Of a stretch of DNA of 64,000 bases, positions 31,839-45,066 are shown one piece after another. Source of the DNA: Setoptus koraiensis. Its lineage: Eukaryota > Arthropoda. Below the pieces are notes generated by a model. That model saw only the letters and a program-made list of their open reading frames with translations, was not told the DNA's origin and searched no databases. Where the stretch lies: contig CM106585.1 of assembly GCA_048013815.1 (NCBI GenBank), positions 13,206,001-13,270,000 of the forward strand, given 5' to 3'. Position 1 is the stretch's first letter, and each line of letters starts with the position of its first letter. The position numbers and the translations under genes were made by a program.

Positions 31839-33825
31839 TCTCGTTATCCAACAACAACAACACCGACAACAACGGCAGCAACAACAACGACAGCGCCACC
31901 GACAACCGCCGCCGGTTACGTCATTGTGTGTGTGTGTGCGCGCACATTGTGAAACCGATTACAAATCAATGATTTGACATGATCGAATGCGATTGAATTT
32001 GATTCACTTGACCACTTGATTGGCGCCCGTCGAGCATCGGCCGCTCGCTCGCTCGCTGACCGTTACCGCACTCTGGCCACACTTTGCGCACTTGTTGCGC
32101 CTGGCGCCTGGCACGCTGCAAATTGCGCAACAAGTAACGGCTTGTAATGAGTTATTTGAGACTGCGCTCAAGTTGTTTGTTGATCGCGCAAGCGGATATT
32201 TGAGCGGATATTGCAGGCCGCAGCGACGCATGAGCGGCAACGGGCGCAAACAGGCAGCCAGTTAGCTAGCCAGCAACACTGTGTAATACGCACACACGAT
32301 TCACCTGTGTGCGTTACACAGGCTGCGCATGTATCATCGTGTGTTGTATTATGTTGCAAACAATGACTGACCGCTTACGTAACAGCAGTAATCTAATCAT
32401 GTAACGCAGTGAGCGACAGTGTCGTAGCCGTTATATGGCCCGTTTAGCGCTTGTTTAGCGGCTGGCATACCGACACTCAATATGTGATACCAACACAGAC
32501 TGCACAGACGATGATGACCATTATATATCGTGTGCAATACGGGCCAACTGACCACCACCGGCCAGCTAATAACGCGCGAACCGCAAACGAAAATTGTGGC
32601 CCCGTTACAATTGGACACGCGCTCCATTGTGTTGGGCCATTGTTTATCGGTGTCGGCCGCTGGCGGCCAAACTGTGGCCGCCAGCGGTTGCCTCGACAAG
32701 TGGCGCCGATGAACGGGTCGCCCACAGCTACTTGCCGGTCGCTCGGCCGGCCGCCTGTTCACTTGACGCTTACGTAATGTCGAGCGCAATGTCGAGCGCA
32801 ATGTCGAGCGTCAAGTGAGTTGAGCGACCACCAAGGTTAAGATCACACACGCGTGCACTCGTTGCGCAACGAGCGAGCGCGCGACAAACAGGCGAGCGGT
32901 CGTGGGAGCGCCGGAAGTGGTCAGTTGGCCCAGCGTCGGCACAGAGTCGGCCCAGCGTCGGCTCAGTGTCGGCTCAGTGTCGGCAAAAACGTTGTGCCAG
33001 AACGACCCAGAACGGCACAGTGCGCTCGCCTAGAGCTGGGCAAGTTGTCGGCTGACAAGTGCAAGTGTCCAGGCTAAATGTCGAGCCAAATTACACTGGT
33101 CGTCGTACGAAGTATGCGAACATAAATTGCGGCTCGTGCGTCGGGTCGCACGCCAAGCGAGCAGCCAATTTATATTTCATATTTTATATTTCTCATTTCA
33201 GTTTAGCGAGCGACCCTTTTGGCAAGCTCTCAATTGGCTCCAATGGCAGAGTTCAGCGGCCACTGGCCGCTGACCGGAATAGTGGCCTGTAAGAATAGTT
33301 GTGAGCAAAGGTGAGCTGATTTTGACGAAGCCAGCGCGTTTTTTTGACGCAGCCAGCGCGTTTTTTTTTTGACACAGCCAGCGCGCTTTGACACAGCGTC
33401 GATGGCAGTGACTGCGCGGCTAATTGTTTGCCTAATTGCGACATTGTGACTGGCGCCCGGCGAGGGCCACCAACCGCAACCGCGACACCGACACCGACAC
33501 CGACGCCGACGCCAACAGCAACTGCAAATGAGACGCCAACAGCAACTGCGACGGGACACGCAACGCGCGACATCGACTATTGCATAAATGCACTTATATT
33601 GCACACTCGTTACGTGCATCGTTGGCGACAATTGACAATTGACAGTTGGCTACAACTGACAGTTGACAGTTGGCGACGACTGTCAACCGTCATTGCGTCA
33701 CAGCTTGCTCATTGGGCCGGACTGACACAGCCAATGACTGCATGTTCGCAAATGTCATACTTGGCGCTGACATTTGCGATCACATGCGGCGCTCACCTGA
33801 CCACAAACCAAACCAACAACCTCAG

Positions 33826-33879
33826 CCGATCATATGGCGATCATATGGCGATCATACGGCCGATCATACGGCCGATCAG
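33826..33879. repeat. 11-13-bp array with GATCATAYGGC units
   Basis: Four or five units of GATCATATGGC or GATCATACGGCC; each unit contains short palindromes (GATC, CATATG). Confidence 0.8.
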
Positions 33880-35004
33880 CTGACTGTCAAGGCGACATGT
33901 TGGCCCATGCTGGCCAGTCGCAAAATAGGCTTCGCAAAACGAAATGAGCACAACAGGTGAACGCTGGTGGGCCACACGACGCCTAGCGGCCAGGTATGGC
34001 GCCACCGGTGAGCGGCGAGTGAGCGAGGCGGCGATATTGGCGAGTTTAGATTGGCTTGCTGTTAGAACTTGTGAGTAACAAGCGCCTGTTAGCGCTGAGA
34101 TTGTTGAGATCGTTGAGCTTGTTGAGCTTGCTGAGATTGTTGGACGGCGACGGCGGCGACAATAAAACATAACACAACGCTGCTGACGTAATAATATAAT
34201 AATAATAATAATATCATACATTACATGTCGTATTATTAGCTCACGCAGTGGTGGCAATAATATGAGCATGGCGATGATATTAATAACAATATTGTGAGCA
34301 GTGTGAGTGTATTATGTAACAGGGCTGCCAGTTTGGGCGAGTGTGAGAAGTGGAGTGACTGGCAGCGGCCAACAGCGGCCAGCAAGAGGCAAAAAGCGAA
34401 AAAAGCGCAAGCCAACCTGTTGCAAAATGGCAACATGAAATGGCATGCAAAAAACACTAGATGCCAGCCAGATAAAGCCGGCCAGATAGAGCCAGATATA
34501 GCCAGGTAAGGCCAGGTAAGCCGGCCAAGTGGCCGCACAAAGCCGGCTAAACGTCGCATCGCTTCGCGACTTGTTTCTCGGCTCGTTTGTGTGTCTCATA
34601 GTGGCACTTTGTTGTGTTTATTTGTCGTTTACAAACTCGCCTGCCGTTGCGGCCTCCGTTCGCCCGCGACCGGCCGCTCGTCACTCGCTCAGCTGACGTT
34701 TGCCGTGTGTGTCCCATGCCAAAGGTGACAAGCGCCGACTCACCTGTCGTGGTTGCCAGTGTCGTCGCTGCAAGCGAAGCGCCGCAATGTGAGCCGCCGA
34801 CCGAGCAAAGATGCGCCCTAATCTAATCACACTAACACAATTGGCCGCGTCACTTGGCCGCATCGCTCTTGCCGCGGCATGAGACTAGTTTGTATTAGTG
34901 TCACGCCAGCGCCGTCTGTTCACATCCATACCACTCCGTCTCGGGCGCGACTCGGGCGCATCTCTAGCGCGACCCGGCGCAACTCGATGGCGTCGCGCTC
35001 TCGA

Positions 35005-35101
35005 GCGACTCCCGACGGGCGACTCCCGACGAGCGACTCCCGACGGGCGACTCCCGACGAGCGACTCCCGACGAGCGACTCTCTCTCTCTCTCTCTCTCT
35101 T
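35005..35101. repeat. 14-bp minisatellite plus (CT)n
   Basis: GCGACTCCCGACGR repeated about five times (35005-35079), running straight into a CT run to 35101. The CT run probably arose by slippage at the final ACTCT. Confidence 0.88.
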
Positions 35102-37421
35102 GTCGCGACTCGCAAAGGCACCGACAAACCGCCAGCGATCGGCCGGCTCATTGGAATGCGTAGCGAGCGACAAACCAACGCGCCAACCAACGCGCCAACC
35201 AACGCGCCGGCCACAACTGGCTCCAGTCGCCACCGAATGCGCTGCTCCCGGCCGATCTCGGGCCGGTGGCGCTCGGCGGCGCTCGGTTGCGGGCCGTGGG
35301 CCGGCCGTGCGCGGACCCGAGCGGTCCTGAGCGGCACAACTTGTGCGGCTCAAGTGGCTCAAGTGGCTCAAGTGGCCGAAATCGGAGGTGGCCGCGAAAT
35401 TGGGCAATTGCGTTGGCCAATCGTGTGTGTCTAAAACTAATATCCACAAACTAAATATCAACAGGCGACGGCACACGGGACAGGTGAGCACTTGTTGCGC
35501 TCACCTGTCGCGTTGTTGCCGTTGTCGCGCTCACCTGTCGCTGCAATCAGTGCGCTCGATGTCGGCCTGGCCCATTGTCCTGCAGTGCGCTGCCTCGCGA
35601 TGTTTGCATTGTCGGCGGTCAGTGGGCCGGTTGTTGCGCAACAGCTCTCGCTGTTGCGTAACATTGCAATGCATCACAAACAAACAAACAAACAAAGCAG
35701 CTAAAACAAGCGGCCGCCCGAACAAAGACCGACCAGCGATGCACGCACAATGACAACGACTAATTAAGCCGATCCTAATTACCTGGCTGGCCGTCGCCAA
35801 GTGTCGGCCAGTTACCTTGTGAGCGCCCGCTGACATGCCGACAGTCGGTGGCCGTCGGTGGCGCCACAGTCAAGTGTGTCAGCGCCGACTGGCCAACAGT
35901 GCCGACAATGTGACAATTGCTGCCAGCGCTTGTTCATCAACTCGGCATAATAAACACAAACAAGTGCAATAGTTGCGTAACAAGCCCGCCTGGCCAGATA
36001 TTGTCGAGGTCAGCTGTGCGATGCATCGACTTGGTCCAATGTCGCCACAGACACACGCGCCTCACACTGTCAACTGCGACCGTCTCAGCTGACAGTCCGG
36101 CGACATCTGACAGTGCGACCAGCTGATAGTCCGGCGACATCTGACAGTGCGATCAGCTGACAGTGCGACCAGCTGACAGTCGCCGTCTGACGGATTGTGA
36201 CGTCTCCTGCGACTCACACACAAGCGCTGTGAGTCGCTCCATTTTCGCATTATTCCATTTTGACAATGCCGCCGCCGGGCCGCAAACAATGCCACCATAT
36301 ATACATTTCGCCGCATATACCGTGCATTGCGACACATACATTTTGGCAAGACTTGCCGCCGGTTGGTTGCGCAAGATTGCGCGACACATTTTGTTGTGAC
36401 ATTTTGTGTGACATTGGCCCACTTGGCCACTTCACATGGCCAATTTGCTGTCCATTGCGGTCAGTTGGCGCCCTCCTCGGCTCTGTCGGGCCGCGGGCCG
36501 GCGCCCCCTTTGACTGGGCAGTCGAGCGGGCCTCGAGTTGCCAGCGGCCCCACCGAGCGCCGGCCCGAATCAGACCGAGCGGTGGCCCGACTCAAATCAG
36601 ATCGGCCGGCGGCGCGCCCACCTGGCAGCGCGTGCTCGGGTCGGCCGGCGCGGGCGACATTCCTGGCTTTTGTGTCACCTTGTTCAATGTCACGCCGGCC
36701 ATTTGGTGGCCGCAGCGGCGGGTCGCAGTTGGCCGGCGTGCAGTTTGTTCACCTCGGCCATTAATTATTTATATGTCATGTCAGGCCGTGTGGCGATATG
36801 CGCCGAGTGGCCATTGGCAAGCCATTGGCGATCCATTGAGAAGCCGTCGAGAAGCCGTCGAGAAGCCGACTGCGCGTCGTGTCGGCGCAGTTCAGTCGCC
36901 ATTAGACTCTAATCACAGTGTAATGGCCGCTGTCAATCACTGGAGCGCTACCTGTCGGCCGAGCCCATGGCGAGAAAGTGACACCGATCGCTCGAACAGT
37001 GTCGCCGGGGCCCGTTCCGATGGCCGATGAGCGAGCCATTCGGACCATGAGCGAGCCATTCGGACGAGTCGTTCGAAATGGCTCACTTGAAACGACTCGT
37101 TCGAAACGACTCATTCCAAGTGACGGGTCGCGATCTGGCCGCTCGCTCAGGGGTCATCCGCGGTGCGCGCGGCCAGCCCGAAGGCGCCCAGGGTGACATA
37201 TGGACACAAACAAAAAGCCGTCTTGTGGCGCGCCGATAAGCCTGCGAAAAGTCGACACGCCGAGACGAGCCAGTCGCTCGCTCGATTATCTCGTTTCGCT
37301 CGGAGCGAGCGCGGCTCGGCTCGAATAAGGCGCGGATCGGGCTCGAACAAGGCGAGAATCGGGCTCGGATCGGCTCAGATTAGACTAGATTAGGCCGGCG
37401 CGGCGCACACTGCGCGGCCGC

Positions 37422-37484
37422 AAGTAGTTCACCCGATCGGCGGCTCGATCGCGAATGCGAATCATGCCGAGATGTGAACTACTT
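37422..37484. repeat. Hairpin, 11-bp arms, 41-nt loop
   Basis: AAGTAGTTCAC (37422-37432) and its exact reverse complement (37474-37484). Confidence 0.8.
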
Positions 37485-37901
37485 GGCCGGTTATTATGTG
37501 GCGACAAGTGTCAGCGCAAATAGTTGTCGCTCTTGTTTTTTATTGAATAATATTAATCTCGCAGCCCGACGCTCGCAGCCCGCAGCCCGACGCTCGCAGC
37601 CCGAAGCCCGAAGCCCGCAGCTCGGAGAAGCGCCAACAGGCCGAAAGAGAAGCGCCGAGGTTATTCACCACGGCGGCTATTTGTCGCCGCAATTGCGCAC
37701 TTGTCGCGAATCGCCACATCCATTCGGCATTTCGACTGACCATTTATTTGCACATCTCCCCACGACCATTCGTCTCGTTCGAGTCGCCGTGGCTCGCCAC
37801 TGGCACCAACGGCAAAGTCGCCGCTGGACGACATTGCGGGCGAAAGTTTGTTCGCGCAACTATGATCAATTATCGTCCGCTGTCCGGCTCGTTGGCCAGC
37901 C

Positions 37902-38000
37902 TCTCAATTTTCGGCTCTCGGCTCTCAATTTTCGGCTCTCGGCTCTCAATTTTCGGCTCTCGGCTCTCAATTTTCGGCTCTCAGCTCTCAATTTTCCGCT
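37902..38000. repeat. 21-bp minisatellite
   Basis: About five copies of CTCTCAATTTTCGGCTCTCG plus G, the last two degenerating. It sets up the long open frame 37474-38109, which is therefore not evidence of a gene. Confidence 0.88.
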
Positions 38001-40146
38001 CGCAACTCTCAATTTCAATTCTCAATTTTCAATCATCCGGCGCGGTCGGCATTGTGGCAGCTTGCGAGCGGCTTGTGGGCAGCTCAACGACCAAAAGAGA
38101 GCCGATTAGGCGAATCTTGACAAGTCCTTCGAATGTCGCCCAACAGCACAACATTAATTAATGCTATTAGTGTTGGCGCTCAGCTGGATAATGCGAGCGC
38201 GCATAATCCGGCCAGTGACGCAAATAGACGACACAACAAGCCAACGACGACAGACAGATAGACAGCCGCGAATAGACGCCGAGCAAACACGGCAGCGCCG
38301 CTCCACGGCCGTGACCAGCACTTGAGCGCCGGTCGTTGCGTCGGCCGGTCGGTGCGTCGGCCGGTCGGGCCGATTAGCGGCTCGCTCGACAGGCCTAATT
38401 CACCAATCTGTAAAGTACACATGTCGTCTGGCCGTGCCCCAAGCCGCCCGAGTGTCGGGCGGCCAGAAATAGGCCTGACGACGACAGGCCCGCGTCTGGC
38501 CAGATTATCCCTCAATCTGGCAGCATTAATGCTGGCAGATTGAGCAATAATTGCGTCACACACACAACAACTGTAACAGTTGTTTGTGGCGTCACAGTTG
38601 GCGAGACGCCGAACGAAACCAGATTGGGATTGCGCAATTACGGCCGACGAATTGAATTACAGGTGAATTGTTAGGCAGAAGGAAAATATGTTATTAATTT
38701 GCGCTGGCACAGAGTTGGCCGGTTGCGTGCAACTGTGCCACTGGCCGGCCGGCCGGCGTACCCGCGAATCACACAATTCATAAAGCTCATCGTTTGGGCT
38801 CATTTCGGCTCTTTGAATTAAAATCAATTACGCTCGTTGTTGATTTGGGCTCGCTTTGCAGCCAATTGCAGCGGTCAGCGGCGACCGGCCGCTTGCGTGC
38901 CGATTGACTGGCACAAAAGCAGCGCTGAAGTGCGAGCGGCGCAAGCGCTTTTCCGGCTCGGGCAACCTGTGCACCGCTGGCCGGCCGGCAGGCGCCAACA
39001 CCGACCGACATAGCGGCCTACGGTGAACCGAGTGACCGCTTGCGCCACTCGATACCAACAGCTCACATGTCATCATCATATAGAGGTGAGGGCTCGCCGG
39101 CATATCCGCGAGCGCATGAGTGTCGCCGCAATGGCAAATTGAGTGCCGGCGATTATTCGCCGTCGTCCGTCTGGTCGGGCGGGTTGCGTTGCTGATTGGC
39201 GCCCGACCGGGTTGTGTGGCGCTGTCGCCGGTGGCTCGCTGGCAATCGGACACCGATCGCATGCAACCATGATGCGGATAATGTGAGTTCATCGCTCATG
39301 TCGGGCGCATATTTCGAGCGGCCGACATGAGCCAGTTCCTCAAATGTCGCCGGCAACAGCTGACGGCGCCAACTGTCATCATCAGCTGTCGGCAGCAGCT
39401 GTCATCATCAGCTGACGGCGCCAACTGTAATCATCAGCTGACGGCATCAGCTGACGGCAAACGATCGTCGTCGGCGGCCAACTAGATGGGCCGAATTAGA
39501 TCAGATTGACTGGACAGTCGGCCGGTTTGTTTGCGCGCACGCCACACAAATCACGCCGGCGAGTCGCCGCCAAAATGCTTAAAATGCTTAAATTACTCAA
39601 TTCGCTCACTCAGTCGCTCAGTCGGTCGCTCATGGGGCTCATTCAAAGAGCCATACATTATGTATTACATGTCACTGTAGCCGCTGTATTATGTAACAAC
39701 AGTTACACAAGTACAGTTGCATAACTGCACTTATACAGTGTTGACTATGTTACGTAACTGTGGCCACACAGGTGAGCTGTGCAGCAGTCCAGTATCGCAC
39801 GCCAGCCATCGCGCGATATCGGGCCAGCGATCTACTTTTGGCTGGGGGCCAGCACAGTGCTCGCTTGTTGCGCCCGGTGGCCGGCAATTGTCGCTATTGA
39901 CATGCGGCCAACACGCCAGAGCTGATTGTCATTAGCTGGCTAACTGACAATCGCTCTGCGGAATCAAAATGAATGAGCGCAAATCAGCCGAGCACGCCAG
40001 TAATGAGCCAGCTGATAAACAATCTTGACAGATATTGTGTTGACAGATAATACTGACAGATGATGCTGATGGATGCTGACGGATGCTGTAATGTTTGCAT
40101 TCGTGCGCTGGCCACCGGCCGTCGCCTGAGCCGGCCTGATAATGAT

Positions 40147-40172
40147 GATAATTGAGAGCACTCTCAATTATC
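40147..40172. repeat. Near-perfect inverted repeat, 12-bp arms
   Basis: GATAATTGAGAG (40147-40158), CA, then the exact reverse complement (40161-40172). Confidence 0.9.
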
Positions 40173-41290
40173 GGCGACTCGGCGCATTGTTGCGCAATCG
40201 CTGGCACCGGCAGCCCCATTGTGCCACACGACGTACGAGTGGTGGCTGCAAGCGACAAGCGCAACAATGTGCCGTTATGCAATCCGCCGTAGTTATGTAA
40301 CTGGCGTCGCTTGCCGATTGCGCCTCATGTGACTTACGTAACTGTCGCCTATGTGGCTGTCGAGCTGCAAGATCAACATCACGCCATCACAGCCAATTTG
40401 CGACCAACAATCTTGATTTGCGACCAACAATCTTCATTTGCGATTGACAGTCTCGATTCGAGACTCCCGATTTGCGAGCCAGCAAGCGGCGAGTAATTAT
40501 CGGTTGCGCACTGCAAACTTTAATGAGAAATTTAATGGGCTGCATGAAGCGCAAAAGTGTTCGGGCAGCGGCGTCTTGCGCCACTTTCAGGGGCCACTTT
40601 TCGGTCGTTGTGCGCGTCTTGGCTCACAATTTGTGAGTCACAAAGCTTGTCAAAGCTCTTGAGCGGTGCCTTTTCTGGATGCGCCCAGCTCACCTGTGCG
40701 TGGCACAGAAAGAAAAGTGAGCGAACAGCCAGAGAAAAGCGGTGCGCTCGTCGGCCGTTTGGCCGAATTCGGATAAATCTGGATAAATGATGCAGCCGAG
40801 CAGGCAAAGTACAAAGTATATATTTGGCGAGCAGCGTGTGCGATCCGTTTGACGCCGTCGCATGCTGTCCATCTGTGGCCTGGCCGTCGCTGGCAAGCCG
40901 ATGCTGGCGAGCCGACTGGACAGGGCGATATCAGCGCACTAGTTAACTTGCAATTAGCGCAACTTATCGGCCCGCTGAGTGTATTTGTGATGGCGGCTGC
41001 CGAGGCTTCGCTCGCAGCGTTGGCTTCGGCTGCAGCGTTGGCTTCGCAGGCAACGCTGGCTTCGAACGGACAGGTGAGACAAAGCAAACAATCGCAACTC
41101 GTTCGCCATTGCAGCTTCATCAAGTTTACTGTTGCAACTTGATGAAATTGCGCAATCGCAGCCAGATTGTGCCAGATCATGTTGCTTGTGTGGCGGCCAT
41201 TTAGTGGCCCGTTACTTGTTGCGGCCGGCGCTCACACTTGTAATAGGCACTTGTTATGTATACTTGCTATGTACACTTGTTATGTAAGAG

Positions 41291-41316
41291 CGGCCTGGCA
41301 TGTTTGTGCCAGGCCG
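41291..41316. repeat. Hairpin, 10-bp arms, 6-nt loop
   Basis: CGGCCTGGCA, TGTTTG, TGCCAGGCCG. Confidence 0.88.
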
Positions 41317-42260
41317 TTTGACACACAGCCAGCCGATGTCAGCTGATAGAGGGCCGTTTGACACAGGGCCAGCTGATACTAGCTGATTGAGAGCCGTCTG
41401 ACAGCGAGCCGCTGCACAGCGCAACACAGAGCCGCTGCACAGCGCAACAGCGAGCCGCTCGATGGAGGGGTCAAGCCGCACTTGATGATTGACCACTCGA
41501 TTCACCTGTCGCAGCCTGTCCAGTGTGTGGTCAGTATATATACGTATGTATTACGTAACCAGTTATATAATATACAAACAGTTATACATGATATATAAAC
41601 AGTTATATATGTAGTGTATAACTGGCTGATATAGCTGGCCGCTCACTGGCAAGTTGTCAGTGGGCAGCGTCATTAGAGCGAGCGACATAAATAGCCGTCT
41701 AATTATATTCTCTCTCTTAACATGTGTATTATCTAGACAAACGCTCTCTGTGACATGGACTCTATGTACTCGCTCTATGTATACACTGTCCGTACGGGCG
41801 AGCTCCGCGTCGACGCAACGCTGCCCATCTCCGGCTCGATCTCTTCCTGTCTCGTTTGTCGCAATCGAGCGCCCTCTGTCACTGTCCGCGCTCCGTCTCT
41901 GTCCGGCAGCCTTATCGCGGTGCACCCGTCACACGGGCCTGAGAGCGGGCTGTTGGCCACTTGCGCCAACTTGCGCCCGCTTGCGCCAACTTGCACTGAC
42001 TTTCGCCAGTCTGGCCGCTGTCGCCGGTCTCGCCAGTGTCGCCGGTCTCGCCAGTGCCGCCAGTTCGGACCGGCAGCGGTGAGCCCGCTCGCGAGCCAAA
42101 TCCGACGGGACAGACCCGGCCAGACCGACGGCGACCAGACCGACGGCGGCAGACCGACCACGGCGACCACAGACACTCGGCGGGAACATTGACGAGCCCT
42201 CGCGAGCAGTGCCAATCGCGCAGTGTCCCGTTTCGTCAACGGGCAGCCTCCGAAATCAAC

Positions 42261-42299
42261 ACCGTTTGGCCGGCTCGCCTAATGGCCTGGCCAAACGGT
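42261..42299. repeat. Hairpin, 11-bp arms, 17-nt loop
   Basis: ACCGTTTGGCC (42261-42271) and GGCCAAACGGT (42289-42299). Confidence 0.85.
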
Positions 42300-43914
42300 G
42301 GCCGGCCGGCATCGCTTCGAGCGACGCCGGCGCCGCACGATCTCGCAACAGATCATTACAAAACATTACATAATGTATGACGTACGTCTAGACGTTACGT
42401 AATGCGTCCGCCGACGCAAACGAGCGCGCCATTGAGCCGCATTATGCCATTATGACGCAACTGGAGCGCCACCCGGGAGCCAGCTACCTGCGCGCTACTC
42501 GCGAGCTGCCCGACAGCCACCTGACAGCTACCTGACGGAGAGAGCATGAACGAGAGCTACCCGACGGAGCGGGAATACGAATGAGAGCGGGATGGACAAA
42601 TATAGAGATATGATAATCGCCAGTGATGACTCAATTCGGATTATGCAAGCAAACGGTCGCCCATTTGCCACTATTTGCTTTCTCTTGCGCCCTCGCTCTC
42701 ACTGGTCGCTGTTGGCCGGCCCAAGCAGCGGTTGGCCGGCTCAGACCAGCGGTTGGCCGCTGTCGGCGGCTAGGCGAGGCCTTGGCAAGCTCTGCGCGGC
42801 TGCAGCGAGCTCGCCAACGGCCGGCCAGAGCTTGCCGACAGTGGCCGACAGAGTGCGGCGAGTCGGGCTCAACGGCGGCGCCGGCAACAAGTGGCGACGA
42901 GCGTCGGTTAACCGTCGGGTGGTGACGCCGATGGCGCCGTTCAGCGCCGTTAATCGTCGCGCCGTCAGTTAACGCGACGCATGAGGCAACAAGGCGCCAG
43001 TCGCTTGTGAGTCGCAATTGGCGAGATCATCAGTCAGTCAACTGACCATTGTAATTACTCGGCGCATAATGATGAACTCACACACACACTCTAACCGCTC
43101 GTCTGTCATTTGTAATCGATAGCGGCCGGCAGCCGACGAGCCGCTGCGGGCTACGCTCGCCGGCCCGCAACGGCTCATGCGAATAAATGAATCTATTTAT
43201 TTGCTCACTGCATCGTCGACACATTGCGACACCAAATGTTACCTTTCCAATATTCGATAAAATGTGCATTGCCGATTGTGACGATTGGTCAGTTCGGCCA
43301 GTCGCTATTTAGCGCAATTTCGCACAGTTGGTAGTCAATCGTTGGCCGATTGCGCCAGTTTGCGCCAGTTTGCGCCAGTTGTCAGTCGGCTGACAAGTGA
43401 GCGGCCGACCGGCTGACAAGTGAGCGGCCGACCGGCTGGCAAGTGTCAACAGGGCCCATGATCGACAGCTGATCTGATTGGGGCCGATTCGCCGGCCGTC
43501 GGGCCGGCCATGATCAAGTTGCCGACAATGTGGCGACAGTGTCAGACGCGCTAATGCGCTAATTGGCTAATTCGCTAATTAGAGACGCATGCTGAGCACC
43601 AAGTTCAAACTGAGTTTAATTTGAGCGAGGTTGCGTAATGGTCGGGTGGCATGCAAATGATCGGTGGTTGTTTGTTGTTTCGGCTGAACAACGGCAACAG
43701 CAGCGACAGCAGCAGCCACAACAGCTACAACAACAGTCATCAGAGTTGGCTGCTGCGGCGAAATTGATGATGCTCGGCCGCGACCCCAAAAACAACACAC
43801 AACAACAAACAACAACAACAGCAGACAACGACAAACAGCAACAACCAGCAACAACAAACAACAACAACAAACAACAATCGCGATAGCGATAGGGCGAGCG
43901 TCTCAGGTAATGCG

Positions 43915-43973
43915 AGACTGTTACGCAATTGCGACGGGCACGAGGTGCAGTCGCAACGGTTGCGTAACAGTCT
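43915..43973. repeat. Nested hairpin, 14-bp outer and 7-bp inner arms
   Basis: Outer arms AGACTGTTACGCAA (43915-43928) and its reverse complement (43960-43973) enclose TTGCGAC (43929-43935) and GTCGCAA (43950-43956). Only three unpaired bases separate inner and outer stems on the right side. The whole segment folds into a stem of 21 pairs with a 14-nt loop. Confidence 0.9.
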
Positions 43974-44520
43974 GCTGCAATTGTCTGCTGTCTAACAGCC
44001 AGTTGTCTGCTGATATTTGGTACAGTGTGTGAGCTGATGTCACGCGATAAACAAATGATTGCGCAATGATCAACATTGTGTGTCAAACGATATCTCATGC
44101 ACCGGCTAACCTTGCCCGCTTTGCGCACACATTATGTACCTGTCACGTTATGTACATTTATCTGCATACTATGCACATAATGCAGTGCATAGCCTGTTTA
44201 ACCTGGCAAGCTAATAACGTTGCGTAATACATTACGTAATAATACAATGCGCATAACTGCGCGTATCACTGTAACAGTGTGCTAAAAACGCTGTTTGGGC
44301 GGCACTGCCATCATTGTGTGTATTATTAGTGTGTGTGTGATTATGTGATACTATTATGTGATATTATTATGTAATGTTATTATGTAATAAGAGACACCCA
44401 GTGGTTAATTACAACAATTTGTGTGTGTTCTAGCGGCGCTGTAGCTTGCAAATTGCGCCGCAAGACCGTTCCAATAGTGTCCGTACAACAACTTGTTGCA
44501 ACAGCGCTATTGGAACAAGC

Positions 44521-44522
44521 AA

Positions 44523-44571
<49 letters not shown>

Positions 44572-44572
44572 G
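44521..44572. repeat. 9-bp array GGCAACAAC
   Basis: About five copies, flanked at 44470-44514 by a long-loop inverted repeat (CCAATAG and CTATTGG ends). Confidence 0.85.
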
Positions 44573-44731
44573 ACACGCCAAGACGGCCCGCTAAAAATAG
44601 AGCGGCAAGGCCGGCCGTTGTTTTATTGGACCTGGCCGGCATGGCGACCGCGCTGACCAGCGTCGGTCAACTGCGTTCGGGTGAGCATGAGCCGAGTCAC
44701 ACGAGATTTTATTTGATTTTCGTGCCCGCCT

Positions 44732-44808
44732 GAGAGTCCCATTTTGAGAGTCTCGCTTCGCGAGTCTCGGTCCGCGAGTCTCGGTCTGAGAGTCTCAGTC
44801 TGAGAGTC
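44732..44808. repeat. 15-bp GAGTCTCGGT-type array
   Basis: About five units of GCGAGTCTCGGTCYG and relatives. Similar wording (GAGAGTC) alternates along the array. Confidence 0.75.
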
Positions 44809-44984
44809 GGGCGGTTCGGGCTGCTCGCTCGCCGCCCGCCGCCCGCCGCCCGTGTCCGCACCTTGGATACCTCGGGACGCCCTGGCTGTGTCTTCATGCG
44901 GGCTCGTTGCGTCGGCCCGACCTATCTCGCGGATAAATAAATAGTGTCTATGGATGTTGTTGGCACGGCAACTTGATCGCTTCA

Positions 44985-45066
44985 TCGGACCACTTGATCG
45001 CGCGGTCGGGCCGCCTCATCGCGCGGTCGGGCCGCTTCATCGCGCGGTCGGGCCGCCTCATCGTGC
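44985..45066. repeat. 21-bp minisatellite
   Basis: Units of GCGCGGTCGGGCCGCYTCAT plus C, three strong copies with diverged flanks. Confidence 0.85.

Noticed and set aside
36260..37030. 256-codon frame inside the giant intron
   Set aside because: GC-rich DNA with long open frames in other phases as well, no domain or motif, no splice or start context, and composition like the surrounding non-coding DNA.
37474..38109. 211-codon frame
   Set aside because: Held open by a 21-bp minisatellite whose length is a multiple of three.
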